Assembly (NCBI GenBank): GCA_027475525.1
Contig: JAMWFC010000130.1
Coordinates: 496,001 to 560,000 of the forward strand
Length of the DNA stretch: 64,000 bases
Direction: 5' to 3'
Origin: Macrolepiota albuminosa
Lineage: Eukaryota > Basidiomycota > Agaricomycetes > Agaricales > Agaricaceae
The translations under genes and the position numbers were made by a program. A model generated the notes under the pieces. That model was not told the DNA's origin. It was given only the letters and a program-made list of their open reading frames with translations, and did no database searches. Shown piece after piece: positions 1 to 12,083 of the stretch. How positions within the stretch are numbered: the stretch's first letter is position 1; each line of letters begins with the position of its first letter.

Positions 1-501
1 CAGAAGCTGCTTAAGCAGAGCAAACAGAAGGATTATTACAAGGTCCTCGGCGTCTCGAGGGACGCGGATGACAGGACTATCAAGAAAGCTTTGTGCGTTT
101 ACTGCTTCTTTGTTTGAAAACCATGCTAATCGTCTTCATCTAGCCGGATGGCAGCAAAGAAGGCTCACCCAGACAAGGGTGGTTCGGAAGCTAAGATGGC
201 TGCCGTCAACGAGGCGTACGAGGTCCTCAGCAACGCCGGTAAGTATCCCTACCTCTTTACCCCTTCCATGTCCCGTCTTCAGTCCCACACTACTAACACC
301 TACCTTCCTCTCACAGAGCTCCGCGCGCGCTTCGACAACGGCGAAGACCCGAACGATCCGATGACGCAACAGGGCGGGCACGCGTACCCCTTTGCCGCGG
401 GCGGGCACCCCTTCGCGCAGTTCTTCCAGCAGGGCGGGTTCCCTGGTGCTGGTAGCCACGGCGGGCCGTTCCAGTTTCATTTTCAGCATGGGGGACGGTG
501 A
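1..501 (+). CDS. J-domain co-chaperone, C-terminal part (DNAJC3/P58IPK-like), 5' partial
   Basis: This is the end of a DnaJ-type co-chaperone that would stimulate Hsp70 ATPase activity. The frame is open from base 1 and two short introns are inferred (about 93-143 and 239-316, both GT-AG). The spliced product has the J-domain helix I/II signature DYYKVLGVSRDADD, the catalytic HPD tripeptide in KKAHPDKGG, and helix III/IV residues NEAYEVLSN. After the J domain come the linker ARFDNGEDPNDP and a short Gly/Phe/His-rich tail ending at TGA 499-501. A J domain close to the C terminus followed by a DNGEDPND-type linker is typical of TPR-DnaJ proteins of the ER lumen (DNAJC3/P58IPK). The TPR part would lie left of the window, so the subfamily and location are inference. 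The J-domain call is firm. Confidence 0.85.
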
Positions 502-1297
502 GCACTGGGTGGTAAGCAGAGTATTGGAAGTGTATGAGTATTCGCGAGCGAAGGGTAGAGAAGTTAGTTGGTATCAATATAATCGGACTAGTGACTTCTG
601 CGATTACTTACGTTGGTGTGAGTGAGGGATTTATGGGTGCTCACTAAACTCGAGTCTTCCTATATTCTTAAGAAGAACGGGATTTGGATTTAAACCTCAC
701 TTTCCACAAAAGTCGTCACGGCTGACATTAGCCGAATTGCCAAGTCCGTTAACGATTGGAATATCAGCGACTTGGATGCGTACAGTATTCGTATTGTGAC
801 AGAGCTGCCCGAGGTGTTCTTTGGCCAACAACTTATGTAACTGAAGCTCTCTTATCCATTATGGCAGGATCCAACGTCCGGATCGCAATGGAAGTAGCCT
901 CACGATCTCTCACCAATAGTCAACTTCGCTCTTCAGGGTCCTGGTGTTGCGCTTGCAAATGCCCGGATATGCTCCCTGAGCTCGGAGATGCTAGAGTGGA
1001 GTACGTGCACCATCATTTCCTCAATTCGCCTCCGCAACATGGACAACTCCACTTGACTAGCTTGACTAGTACGCTTGTAATAACTCTATCATCTACTGAG
1101 TGATAAGTAACCTGTTTTTCTACGAGACAAGTCATGTATAACTACCGGTCACGAGTCTCCTCAGATTTCGCCTGCACATCAAGCTAAAAGCACGCATTGC
1201 ACAGAGATTGCGAGATAAATTGCGTGTATACTTTACAGTGAGATTTAATATAGATACATAATTCCATGAAAGCGATGATAGCAAAACGAAAGCTACT
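502..1297. other. Intergenic, convergent 3' ends
   Basis: This lies between the stop of the J-domain gene and the stop of the minus-strand regulator. A 115-codon open frame at 756-1103 has no recognisable motif and unconvincing composition. I see no gene here. Confidence 0.6.
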
Positions 1298-4200
1298 TTA
1301 CGGTGCAGAAAGCGGGGTGGAAGACACAAGAGAAGACTCCGAAGTAGTGTCCATAATACCACAGTCTTGCATGAACGACATCCAGCCGGAATCAATGTCA
1401 GAACCTCTCATGAGGCCGAGCTCAAATAACGCCTCGGTCTGGTCCGTTACCATGTTCATTGAACCATCGTAGCAAGTGGAGAGCGGCGGCGATCCATACC
1501 CAGCAAGGAAGGGATGTCCTTCCGGGTACGAGGGTGAGGTGGTATCTTTCGCGTGCACAGAGTGATCGGGTGGTATCCAGCAAGGAAGGGATGTCCTTCC
1601 GGGTACGAGGGTGAGGTGGTATCTTTCGCGTGCACAGAGTGATCGGGTGGTATCATTTGAGGAGTAGTAGAAGTCGATTGATCATAAATGGTAGGCAGTA
1701 CTGAGTTGGCGGTCGATAACATCTGGGGTGTTTGTGGCTGATGCTGACCAAACACTGGCTGGGGTGGTGCAGGGAGCCAATTGAACGAATTGTCAGGTTT
1801 CGGTAGACCGTTCGGGCCCGGTGACTGACCCCGCCATTCCTGCAAGTCTGGGAAACCGTGCAGACCTTGCACAAATTGACACATCGAGAGATGCGAGGGA
1901 CTGATAGCAGGAGACTCAGCGGGCTTGGACGCCATGTGTCCCATCAGATTCGAGAAGATGTCATTGGATTGCGAGGTCGGCGCGGGACAGACATCGTTCT
2001 TGTTGAGTGACGGCGACACTTCCATTGCACTCTCTGCAGTGTTCCCGCTGGCACTGATAGCAGGAGGCTCAGCGGGCCTGGACGCCATGTATCCCATCAA
2101 ATTCGAGAACATGTCATTGGCTTGCGGGGCCGGCGCAGGACCGACATCGTTTCTGTTGAGTGACGGGGACACTTCCATTGCACTCTCTACAGTGTTCACG
2201 CTGGTTCTGCTGTCTGTTGTAAATGATGAAGGAACAGAACCATCGCAATTGTCCGGGAGCGAGGACGGGGTTTCCGCAGTACGAATAGTAGTAGCTTGAA
2301 CATCAATAGATGCCACAGGCGAGGTAAATGCCGCAAGGTCATTTGTTTCTGGGGTGCATGTGGAAGAGCCGGAACTACCTGGAGAAGGCGAATCCTGAGT
2401 TCCATTTGCAGATAGGGCCGTGCGTTTATGACGCGATTTGCGAGATAATACACGTGTTTGACCGCCAAAAATGGCAAGGTCATCATCAATATCATCAACT
2501 TTAGAAGATAGGATAAATGAATTGATAGGATAGATGGAGCGTTGTACTGGGGTGCTATTGGACTTGTGTTGACTGTAGGCTCTCACAGCCTTTTCCTTTA
2601 ACCGATGGAGCACGCCCTAAAGAATTGATTACATCAGCACGCATTCAAGGGTAACCCTCGAGAATTTTGGTCCTCACCAGTGCAATTCTAGCCCTCTGTG
2701 ACTGCTTTGCAGTCCTTTCAAATAGCTCGACTGCACGACACAAGTCCTGCAATGCCCCTGGGGCCATGTCCGAGTTCGGAGAGCGGGTCACAACGGTACC
2801 AACAATGATCTAACGAAAAATAAGTAATAAATGTCGAGCTGGAAACCATCACCCAAAGAGACGTACTGCGGCTGAGAATGTGTGATACATGAGGAACCAC
2901 GCGCGCATTGCCATCTCAGCACAACGGTCGAATTGATGGGCAGAAGCTCGGATGATGACAGAAGCAGAGCGGAAGGCAGTTAGGAAGGAGGGCGCAAACG
3001 GACTCAGGAGCGGGTTGGTGGGATGATCGAGCATTGCTTGAGCGAAAAAGCTGCGGTGAAGATAGATCATCGCTGAAGGGCGTGTTATCTCGGTTCGACA
3101 GCAGAACAGGTTCATCCATCACTTACTAACTGTACGATGTTGGCTGGCATAGAAGCCCTGAAGACTGTGAGAGCTCGAATAGTAGATATCGTCTCCATCC
3201 TCTCGAGTGACGTATGGCTTGAACGACGTGGGGAATGTTATCTCGCGAACCTTACGATCTATTTCGAGGATGGTCGAGTAACTCGGTGACTTGGCAACGA
3301 GGGTAGCTTCTGAAACTGCAAGGAATAGGTCTCGGCCGAAAGTATACTTCATGCGCCAAACTACGGGATATGTCAAAGACGTGTTCTTGAAACATGAACG
3401 ATGACGTACGTACATCCATTATGGATCTCCCCCTTGTCATTGAGGGTCGCTTCCTCATCAATGGGGAACTCACAGTCGATATATGAGAGGTGCATCGCTG
3501 GTGGACGACCTAGGGCTAGGCTCTTGGAAAATTTCTTGAGTTTCAAAATGTCCAAGAAAAAAACAATAACATACGTGAGAGACATCCGCGGTGAATACTT
3601 CCCAGAACAAGGTCCTGCGTTTCTGAACAGTCTTTGGATCCATTCTCCATCTTGCGCTATCACGATCTAAAGGCATCGTGTCGATAGCGGGAAATTCACT
3701 CGTGAGACGTCAACTTACGAAGACCAATCTGCGAGCAGACCTGCGTAAGAATTCTCGGTTATAGACGAGGTTCGACGTACCCCTTGCGCCAACTTCATAG
3801 CGAAGCTCATCACACACCACTGTATGAAGGCGTCAACAAAACGGATGGGAAAGTGGAAGAAACTCACTGCACTATCCCTATGAAACTTCTTCCCTGCGAA
3901 GCATTGATACGTTGCCATTAAACCTAATGCCTGTACGGTGTCCAACTGGGGAGATTCAAAAATCGCCCGAAAACCCAATGCAGAACATCCCAGCTCATAA
4001 AAATGTTCTGCCTCGGCATTGTAAGGCGGAAGACTGAGATCGAGCAACGCGCCGAGCGCCAAGAGGAAGAACAGGGTCGCGAGAACGTGCGCTGAATTTT
4101 TGGTGATCCCATTGGAGCCAGGGCCAGACTTTTCCTCCTCCGGTTGGCAGGGACTCCCGCTTCTGAAACGCCGTGCAGCAGCGGCCTTGTAGATACCTGG

Positions 4201-5264
4201 CAAGAAAGAGTCAAATAGCTCATCTCGTTTAATGGGACGGAAGAAAATGGATGCGTGTTTGATGTAAGAATCGCTTAGAGCGTACGCACGCTCCTGGGGA
4301 GGGAGATGTGATTCGAGGTATGCAATTATTACAGAGGTGGAGAGTTTGGGTCTGGAAAATGGGAATTGGGGTAGACGGCCATTCATATCGACACTTATCG
4401 AAGCATGAGTTGAGGCATGTGGTACCTCCTCTTCAGCGTCATCATCATCATCCGAGTCCTCGCCTGCCTGTACGAACCCAAGCTCAAACGAGATCAGCAT
4501 AGAGACTGTTGTTTGGCTTACAACTATAAGACTCTGTTGATAACATTAGATTTGATTCATCAAAGCCAAGAATAGTAGCAACGTACTTCAGATCCAGCAG
4601 ATCGCCCAAAATACTTGACGTCGCCGGAATTTCCAAGGGTTAGGGTACCGAGGGCGTCGATTGATTGCACAAAACTTTGACTTTGCTCTACGTTCTCGGG
4701 TGAAGATGACTGCTGTCCATTCCGTGCTTCTGGTCCAAATTTGACTTTTAGCATGTCATCGTCCAGGAGTGGATGCCGTTGATCGGAAACGGTGGACTGA
4801 AGGATAGCAAGCGCGTCTTCCAGCTGTCGTATTCGATGGCTCATTTCCGCGATTTTCTTGTGTAGTTGGTCCGTGTCCGCTAATATGAACCTGAAAAGTT
4901 GTCAGATACGTGTATTGAGAATAGTTGAAAGCATACCGAGTGCCTTGGCCCGCTGAGAGGATACCTGGCAGAACAAGGAACTCAGCGTGATGACCGATGA
5001 CGCAGCATGTGTGATTACCACATGGACAGATACTTTCGCATCCTCTCCTTGTACATGAACTACATGGAACTTTCTTGTCACACCGAAGCTTAAGTCGCCT
5101 GCATTCAGCACATGAAAGCTCGCCTGGACACTGCGAGTTAGTAAAGGACTGGTAAAAAAGAAAAACATACCTTTTATTCGCTTGAACTCGATGTCTTTCA
5201 GCTCTTCTTCTGTAAATTTGCGTGGTTGTCTTCGTGTCGATGTCCTTGTCGAGTCGGGCGGCAT
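1298..5264 (-). CDS. Zn(II)2Cys6 transcription factor with fungal-specific regulatory domain
   Basis: A multi-exon regulator read right to left. Exon 1 (5264-5171) starts with MPPDSTRTSTRRQPRKF. Exons at 5123-5019, 4964-4937 and 4890-4587 give the binuclear zinc cluster CAECRRLKLRCDKKVPCSSC followed by a last Cys in CESIC, then a heptad-like linker (ADTDQLHKKIAEM, RIRQLEDALAIL) that probably dimerises. From about 4467 downward an acidic stretch (GEDSDDDDDAEEE) leads into the fungal transcription-factor domain. It contains HVLATLFFLLALGALLDLS, GLMATYQCFAGKK and QKRRTLFWEVFTADVSH, and SLALGRPPAMHLSYIDCEFP is typical of the family. The C-terminal third (2613-1298) is Ser/Pro/Thr-rich and contains two 51-residue tandem repeats. 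A 77-bp duplication at 1500-1653 shifts the frame; without it the protein ends at 1298. It should bind DNA in the nucleus; the target is unknown. Confidence 0.85.
1500..1653. repeat. 77-bp exact tandem duplication 1
   Basis: Copies 1500-1576 and 1577-1653 are identical. It lies in the last exon of the Zn2Cys6 gene and shifts the frame. Removing one copy joins the long exon to the C terminus that ends at 1298. Confidence 0.95.
1891..2196 (-). repeat. Two 51-codon tandem repeats in the regulator's C-terminal region
   Basis: Units 2196-2044 and 2043-1891 are 153 bp each and encode similar blocks, both containing ESAMEVSPSLN and SNLMG-MAS-PAE-PAIS. The copies differ at several residues, so this is a real in-frame duplication and not the 77-bp artefact class. 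Confidence 0.85.
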
Positions 5265-6028
5265 TGTGAGAATTCAAATATGCGAGAGGGTTTGGCAGCT
5301 TTAAAGTACTCGACGATGGTTGAGACGTGAAAAGCTAGTAGTGACCGTTGTTGTGTAGAAGCATGGACGGGCTCAATGTAGTATGTCGTGTGACCAGCTT
5401 TAGTCGACGTTTGGATCCGGACGTGCGGGCCGAAAATCTTGCAACTACTTGTGTGTAAAAGTACTTTTGGAAAATGATGAGCCCGAGGCAGTTGAATTAT
5501 GTCAAGTCCATTCCTGAACACAGATATACAACACATAGACTAGCCAACCGAAAGCTTCTTCCAACTCACTTCATTGTTGTTCAAGTATTTTTAGAGAATC
5601 AATGGCGGTTAAATATATTGTGAGGATTTCCTCGGTTATTTTTCTAACCACAGATTGGTGATCAGCTGAGGTCAATCAAACATGCTATAATAGATAGTTC
5701 CGAGTCTCCGATGATATCACAGTCTTCAGACTAGTAGTCAACAGGAGCTTTATTCCCGTGATGTAAATCCCAGATCATGTAATCGGTTAGTTTGGTTCAG
5801 TGCTCTTCATACTTGGACAATGGATGGATTATTGTTGGCCAAGCAATAATTGGAGTACTCCTCAGTCGGGTAACTTGCGTATAAACGCTGAGTCATAACG
5901 GTGGGAAGAAAACGGATCTTTTTATCTCTTTTCCATAAGGTTCAACCCATGGATTACTTCCGTTATAAATCGACCAGGCCATATCCTCGACAACCGCTCC
6001 CAACATTTACCAATCCGCCGAATTCAAA
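5265..6028. promoter_or_regulatory. Divergent promoter between regulator and riboflavin kinase
   Basis: About 760 bp with both genes transcribed outward. No convincing open frame or clear TATA box was identified. By position it must hold both promoters; no specific site is claimed. Confidence 0.5.
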
Positions 6029-6598
6029 ATGGCCGCCGCCCGCCCACTCATCATCGGCCCCTCTACGGGGCTCGAAGCACCTTACCCGCTGCACATGGAA
6101 GGCAAAGTAATCAGCGGCTTCGGGCGTGGCTCCAGAGAACTAGGCATCCCCACCGCCAACCTCCCTGTCGACGACAAACTGACACCATGGATCGCCGATA
6201 TCAAGTCCGGGGTGTACTTTGGCTGGGCGTCCCTACGCCTACCGCCGTCACATCCTAATAAAACGACATCATCAGACACCACGCACTCCGGGTTCAGTCT
6301 ATATCCCATGGTGATGTCGATCGGGTACAACACGTTTTACAAGAACACGGTGCGGTCGGCTGAGGCGCACCTGCTCCACGAGTTCGGGGCTGACTTCTAC
6401 GGCGCCGAGATGCGGCTGCTGATCGCGGGGTTCATCAGGGAGGAGAAAGACTACGCCGATGTGCAAGAGTTAATCGAGGACATCAAGGTGGACTGTGATG
6501 TAGCGCGCAAGAGCTTGGACCGCGAGGCTTGGGCATTGCGGGAGACGGGCAAGGGCACGTTGGATGGAAGTTGGTTGGTGCGAGAAACAGTAGAGTAG
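6029..6598 (+). CDS. FMN1: Riboflavin kinase (ATP:riboflavin 5'-phosphotransferase)
   Basis: Makes FMN from riboflavin and ATP, the first step from vitamin B2 to flavin cofactors. It is a single uninterrupted 189-residue ORF, the usual size for fungal monofunctional enzymes. Residues about 24-46 hold GKVISGFGRGSRELGIPTAN, with the PTAN motif that binds Mg-ATP. GVYFGWA follows as a core beta strand, then MSIGYNTFYKN and the conserved EAHLLHEF-DFYG block with the catalytic Glu region. RLLIAGFIREEKDY and LIEDIKVDCDVARK complete the C-terminal helix. The ATG at 6029 lies in an AAAATGGCC context and precedes the whole domain, so the start is well supported. No adenylyltransferase (FAD synthase) domain is attached, as expected for fungi. 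Confidence 0.93.
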   Translation: MAAARPLIIGPSTGLEAPYPLHMEGKVISGFGRGSRELGIPTANLPVDDKLTPWIADIKSGVYFGWASLRLPPSHPNKTTSSDTTHSGFSLYPMVMSIGYNTFYKNTVRSAEAHLLHEFGADFYGAEMRLLIAGFIREEKDYADVQELIEDIKVDCDVARKSLDREAWALRETGKGTLDGSWLVRETVE

Positions 6599-7801
6599 AA
6601 GAGAACTAGAGAAAGTGGAGTGTGTGAATGAACATATAGAGGTCATTGGTCTCATTGTTGTACCTACACAGGACAGAATGATGCGCTGGAAACCGCTGTT
6701 AATCTTGACTCTATACTTGCAGGTGCAAAAGTTCCCACCTGTTGCCTTTGCATTCGGCTCTGGTTGTATGAAGTACATCTGGGAAAATGCGAGGCTTTGC
6801 TTCCGAGCTCGAAATAAGCTTGAATCTCACCGGTTGGTTCATCAACTTTGGCTGTGAGTCAGGAAACAGATAAATTAGAACCTCAGCGAGGTTACGAAGT
6901 CTGGAAGGCTACCGAGAATCGCAACGCGGCACATCAAAAGTTGAACAACGAAAATATATTGACGGCTCATACAAAATGTAGTTGTTACATACCTGAACAA
7001 CGATATGAATCGAGCTAATGAATCAAAGCTAATGACATGTAACGACGAGATGCGACACTAGTACGCGATCACGTGTGTACCGTGATACCCGCCCTGTCCT
7101 GTGAAGAAAAAGCCTCCGGTCCGGGCGCTAATCTCGGCGCTAATCCTGTCACCTTGCCACGTCGACGCTTCCCCTTCATCTCAACAAGTGCTTTACTCTT
7201 TATACTCTATCTGATTTCATTCCAGATATCAAGCCCGACTGGTATAACAGAGTGACCATGCATGTAGCCTCTCAGCTTCCAGCATGATAGTCTGACTGGT
7301 ATTCTCACCTCACGTTGGCCTTGTCGCCGCTCTCTTCAAGATGCTACATTTGTACTGATCCTGTTTCACTGGGTTGGTACCTTGCCCATTGCCATGTGTA
7401 TGTATGTACGGTGCTGTATATATATACTATAATATGTCGTTCAGGGATAATATAGTTATATGGAATTGTACGGTCAGGGTCAATAAGTGTTGCCACTTAC
7501 GGTGTCGTCTAACAGTTGCAAAGGAAATCAAGCTATTCATTAATTGGATGCATATGTATGAGCCATCGATACTTGAGACGATCGTGCATCATCTACGCAG
7601 CTATACAATTAATAAATAATGAGGGGTGAGGAGTAGGGGCTGTATCGGAACACTTTTTTTTTGCTTTTGTATTTTAAATTTTTGTGTATGGTTTTGGTCC
7701 ATGTTAGCGGTTATATTGAAAAGAAAGATGCCAGGAGACAGGAAGTCAGGCCTATATGTGAGCAAAGAAAAGGCTAGAGAATTGATTTGTGTTCTCTGCA
7801 T
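6599..7801. other. Intergenic region
   Basis: Between the 3' ends of riboflavin kinase and the small minus-strand gene. It is AT-rich at about 7380-7680. Open frames such as 7374-7619 have no recognisable motif. Nothing further can be supported. Confidence 0.5.
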
Positions 7802-8109
7802 CTAGCCTCTCCTGCCGATTGCTTCCTCGCTAATGAGAAAAAAAGCATTAAGCTAAAGTCACGTAGTGTCAATTCCATGACTTACGCGATCTCCTCACAT
7901 TTGCTCAGGAGATACTTGAGTTTGTTGACCTTTTTCTGATCCACAGGGGATGCGGCCTCCGCCGCCTTCAGAGCCGTCGTCCAGACGGAGTACTGGATCT
8001 TGAACCCTTGGAAAGACTCCCTGAAGATGCCCCAACAGTTCTCGGTGGCTGCATATTCAAAGTCGTCGTCGACGTCGTCATATTGTGTGATGTCAATGGC
8101 GGGAGGCAT
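7802..8109 (-). CDS. Small two-exon gene, 83 residues, function unknown
   Basis: I do not recognise this protein. Exon 1 (8109-7886) starts MPPAIDITQYDDVDDDFEY and contains CWGIFRESFQGFK and VDQKKVNKLKYLLSKCEEI. An unspliced reading would stop at 7884, but that TAA is part of a good donor (GTAAGT, 7885 downward). The acceptor TTAG ends at 7830, and exon 2 (7829-7802) adds EEAIGRRG before TAG. Exons of 224 and 28 nt sum to 84 codons, which supports the join. The upstream ATG at 8271 gives a low-complexity extension and is less likely. The product is acidic at the N terminus with a charged helical C terminus. No signal peptide or membrane segment is seen. Confidence 0.6.
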
Positions 8110-9499
8110 GATAGTTGATGCGAGATGTGAGAGGTAGATGAGTGAGGTTGAGTTCTGGGAACTAGTTCTGGTTCTTGGTTCTTGGTTCTGGAGAGATATG
8201 GTCATCTCCTGCCTCCTTTTATAGCTGCCGACGGTACAGTCTTTAGTGTCCGGAATACAATTCTCGTACATGAACGGGCCAAGTTGGCCACAGTCGCATT
8301 ATTGTAACGGTTGTTAAGGGCTACTGACCTTTATTATCTCTTATGTTCCTTATTGTTCTCTACGTTCTTGCTTTTCTCTTTTCTTCCTTGTGATTCCTCT
8401 TATTGTTCTCTGCATCATCGTACTGGGTACTCGCATTGCCGGAGGTATAAGAAGACTACACTGTACTGAGTAGCTACTTCCTTTCTCAATTGAGGACTTA
8501 AACCGGTTCGATCCATCTGACACCAGTGACTACACGCTGTCGCTCCATATATTGAACTTTAGAAAGTCCTACCAGTTTATTCAAAACAAAAACCTCAACG
8601 GCTCTAGGCCCCGGAACTCCTCAATCTGATCAACCGGTCATACAGCCCTGTGAGTCAACACTCAAAACCTTTTATGTCTTCTAGACACTCTCTGCAGAGC
8701 CAGCAACTGAGAGCACCAGCTCGCCGACTCAGCCCGACTGTAGTACGCCAAAAAGGTCCTCTCTGACGGTTCGGAAAACCAGAGGAAACAGAATCAAAAC
8801 TGGCATCAACCAAAGCGGATCTGGACCCGTCACCCGGACTGTCCATGAGCACTAGCTACACCACGATACCCGATGAGTAATTAGTTGGATCGGTAGGTAA
8901 TGATTTAGACTTACCCTCAGTCACTCACGATAATGTAGTCGACTGAGGATGCATTGTTTGGGTACGCAAAAATCCCTTTGATTAGTTAGAAGTCTCAGTT
9001 ATTTTAAACTAGGTCTACCGTGACACGTTGTAACAGACGTGATCATAGCTACATGTTAGCGTAGGTAGATATCAAATAGTAACATAGTAACATCAGAAAA
9101 AAAAAACAAAGACCGATTGCTGTGGCTAACACCAATAAATGGGGTAAAGTCGAAGAAAGGAAATATCCAATGCGGGTAATGTAGTGTCGTCGAGTCGATT
9201 CCTCCAAAACCTTGGATATTGCTTTATCTAGCAGTCTGCGCGAATCAATTCCTTACTTTCACCCTGTGTGAAGTGCCATTAAGATTTTTGGCAAATTGTC
9301 ACGTGACGTTAGCGCGTTATTCCATGAGCGCCCAATCTCAACTTGGAACGTCAGGTGCTTGCGAACTCTCCTTGCAGGCGGTTCGAAATTCCCGAGAAAC
9401 CATAGGATGATTCCTCTCACATGATTGAATAGATGAAGATTATATGATCTTCCGTCGGAATTCCGCTGTCCTCAGTTCCAATCTCTTTCTAGTACTACC
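8110..9499. other. Intergenic, divergent upstream regions
   Basis: Upstream of both the small gene and the aminotransferase. Short open frames at 8655-8852 and 9219-9410 carry no recognisable motif. A B-box-like GGTTCGATCC near 8505 has no tRNA fold around it. I see no gene. Confidence 0.5.
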
Positions 9500-10937
9500 A
9501 TGTCCGATTTTGACATCGCCAAGGCTCGTGCCAACTTTCCGGCATTGAAAACAGGATATATCTTTGCTGATAACGCCGGCGGCTCTCAAGTCACTCAAAG
9601 TGTCGTCGATAGGATATCCGACTACCTAATTAACACCAATGTCCAAATTGGTGCTGACTACTCCGTGTCTGTTGAAAGCACTCGTAGATCTATGACTGAG
9701 GCACCTGAACAGGCAGCCAAGTTATTCAACGCAAGGTCTCCGTCAGAGCTTGTGTTTTCGTCGAGCTCTACGATGAATTTGGAGAACCTAGCTCGTGCCT
9801 TGGAGAGCGACATCAAAATGGGGGATGAGTTCATTGTTACAACCGAACACGAAGGTTAGTTATGCTCATTTAACTCGTGACTGATTCTATTCATTAGAAT
9901 TTCCGCAGCTAATGCTGGCCCGTGGAAGAAACTTGCCACTCGCACAGGTGCGGTTGTCAAGGTTTGGAAGGCAAGCCCAACGGTGGCCGACAACCCTTAC
10001 TCGCTTAGCCTTAAAGTTGAGGAGCTCCTGCCACTCGTCACGTCGAAAACGCGCATCGTGGCGTTCACCGCATGTTCCAACATCCTTGGATCGATCGTAC
10101 CTGTGGCGGACGTCATATCCGCTCTCAGGAAGGACGCCAAATCGAAAGGAGCATCCAAGTTGGAGGTTTCTGTTGACTGTGTCGCCTATTCGCCGCATCG
10201 ATTGATTGATGTCCAAGCTTGGGATGTCGATTTTGCTGTGTTCTCCTTCTACAAAGTAGTGTACTTCTGACCTCCCTTCCAAACAATCTCATTCTCGATA
10301 GGTCTATGGTCCGCACATTTCGGTTCTATATGTTCGATCTGAAACCCTCCATGCGTCAACAACACCTCTCGTCCATCACTTCTTACAATTAGACCACACG
10401 TCGTACAAGCTTCAGCCAGGTGGTCCAGGTTATGAATCCGCTTATGCGACTACTGGGGCTGTCGATTATCTCCTCTCTCTGACGCACTATCACGATCTTA
10501 AAAAGACTTTTGACGCCATTGCGATACACGAACAAAAGCTTGTAACCCCTTTACTTGAGTTTTTGACCGCTCCAGCCCAGCGCGCCAGAGGTGTTAGGGT
10601 TGTCGGAGAGGAGGAGGTTAGCATGTCGCGAGTTCCTACCATTTCTTTTGTCGTTGTTGGCCAGAACCCTATCAAGAGCAAAAATATCGTCGAATTCTTC
10701 GATAAAAAGGGCGGGGTAAGTAACATCCTACTATTGGAATGATTCTGCAGTTGACCGCTTCTTCATCTGTAGATCGGGATCCGCTATGGCCATTTCTATG
10801 CCTATTCAATGGTAAAGGACCTATTACCCGAGGTTGAAATCGACGATGGCGTCGTCAGAATATCTCTTGTCCACTACAACACCGTCGAAGAGGTCAATCG
10901 GATTATCGAAATCCTGAGGGAAGTCCTAGCTCAGTAG
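9500..10937 (+). CDS. PLP-dependent class V aminotransferase (cysteine desulfurase / isopenicillin N epimerase-like)
   Basis: Four exons (9500-9854, 9909-10255, 10302-10715, 10773-10937) splice in frame across GT-AG introns of 46-57 bp. The product starts MSDFDIAKARANFPALKTGY with the FADNAGGSQV motif that opens this family. SSSSTMNLENLARAL is the cofactor-phosphate region, TTEHEANAGPW carries the conserved His after the E, and SVDCVAYSPHRLIDV holds the Asp and His that contact the PLP ring. The Lys of FAVFSFYKVYGPH is the probable Schiff-base lysine, with intron 2 immediately after it. GIRYGHFYAYSM and VRISLVHYNTVEEV are the usual C-terminal strand and helix. Fold type I is secure. Substrate is not predictable: members act on cysteine, selenocysteine, kynurenine or isopenicillin N. 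No targeting peptide is visible. Confidence 0.85.
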
Positions 10938-11418
10938 CTAACAAAGTATGCCCAGTAATTCCAAAGTGGACTACAGTATCGTTCAATACAGGGTTCGAGG
11001 TAGCTTGTTCAGCAGCTGTAACTTGAAGCATGAACGATCGATCATGCTTTTAAGAGCTTCTCCTTGATACGTTTATGGCTGCGTGACGAGAACCTTCCAT
11101 GGCCTTCAAGATGTTCCTGTAGCCACAGGTCTCATAGCCAAGTAATCTTTGCCCCATTCTGAAACCCTCTCAGAAAATGGGATCAAAAAAGTCACCATTG
11201 TAATCCTGTGATTATGACACCTTGTTTAGTACTGTTATGCGGCGGCGGGAGGTTTGCTTATATACCGCCACAGACTTACTAATTTTACCTTTCTTCTCTT
11301 GGCACTATGTACATAGTCTCATATTGCTACCGCAATATAGCGTGGTCCTATTGTCCGTTGCTGTGTCCTGTTCTCTTCTGTTTTCACGCGTTTCTAGTCA
11401 CTATTATAGATATACAAA
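10938..11418. other. Intergenic region
   Basis: Downstream of the aminotransferase. No motif-bearing frame was seen; a weak open frame starts near 11222. Confidence 0.5.
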
Positions 11419-11884
11419 TTAACACAGAGCTCCCTGGCCGAGACGCAACTCGGTCATACAGAACGGGTTCGAGATGGAGATCAAGTGCCACTGGCTCGGC
11501 GGGCAGTGGTATCTCCCGGGTTCGTCTGGGAACGACATCCACCAGTTCTCCCGTGACACTTTGGGGGCGTCGGTGTAGCCCCTCATGTATATCCATGCTG
11601 ATTGGAAACGTACACCCACGGACAGACCAATGTGCTGGATATCCGCCTTGCGTTCTGTCATCGGACGCTCCTTGAGAAACTCGAGATGATTGGGGGTGAG
11701 ATGTGGGAGAGGTGATTTGAATGTGGGTGGTATCGTCCGAAAGTTCGGACCTCGTTGTATCGCGACATCGAAAACAGTCGTCCCAGGGTGACAGGTATTC
11801 AGATTGCGTCGGGCTGTACTATCATGTGTACCGAGATCCGGTGAGCTGAAGGGGCCACGGCTCGTAAATTCTTGTTATCTGATG
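11419..11884 (-). pseudogene. Unidentified coding fragment, about 150 codons without a start
   Basis: The minus frame is open from about 11884 to a TAG at 11419 with protein-like composition. It contains GTHDSTARRNLNTCHPGTTVF, FDVAIQRGPNFRTIPP, SAWIYMRGYTDAPKVSREN and NWWMSFPDEPGRYHC. The only ATGs lie well inside (11661 and below). A TAA closes the frame upstream beside a possible acceptor (CAG near 11885). It is therefore either one exon of a spliced gene whose other exons I could not place, or a gene remnant. I do not recognise the family. The adjacent plus-strand gene begins 200 bp further on, leaving little room for a promoter and first exon, which favours a remnant. Confidence 0.4.
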
Positions 11885-12083
11885 ATCTGAAAGATAATAG
11901 TGGTCATGTGGTAAGTGTGCAGCGTGTTCTCCTCATTCCATCACCTGCCGTGGCACAAGATTATTTTTTGTCGATTGATTCTCATGGGAATATCCGAAAC
12001 TTCAAGCCTATGTGGGGCTGACCAAAGCACTTAAAAAGAAAGCAACCTACATTCACTACTTGTCACCTAGCCTTCTGTACATT

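Noticed and set aside
756..1103. 115-codon open frame on the plus strand
   Set aside because: No motif, poor composition, no splice partners; it lies between two convergent 3' ends.
8500..8515. tRNA B-box-like GGTTCGATCC
   Set aside because: No A box at the right distance and no acceptor or anticodon stems can be formed.
9368..9385. tRNA T-arm-like GGTTCGAAATTCC
   Set aside because: The flanking stem does not pair and there is no cloverleaf upstream.
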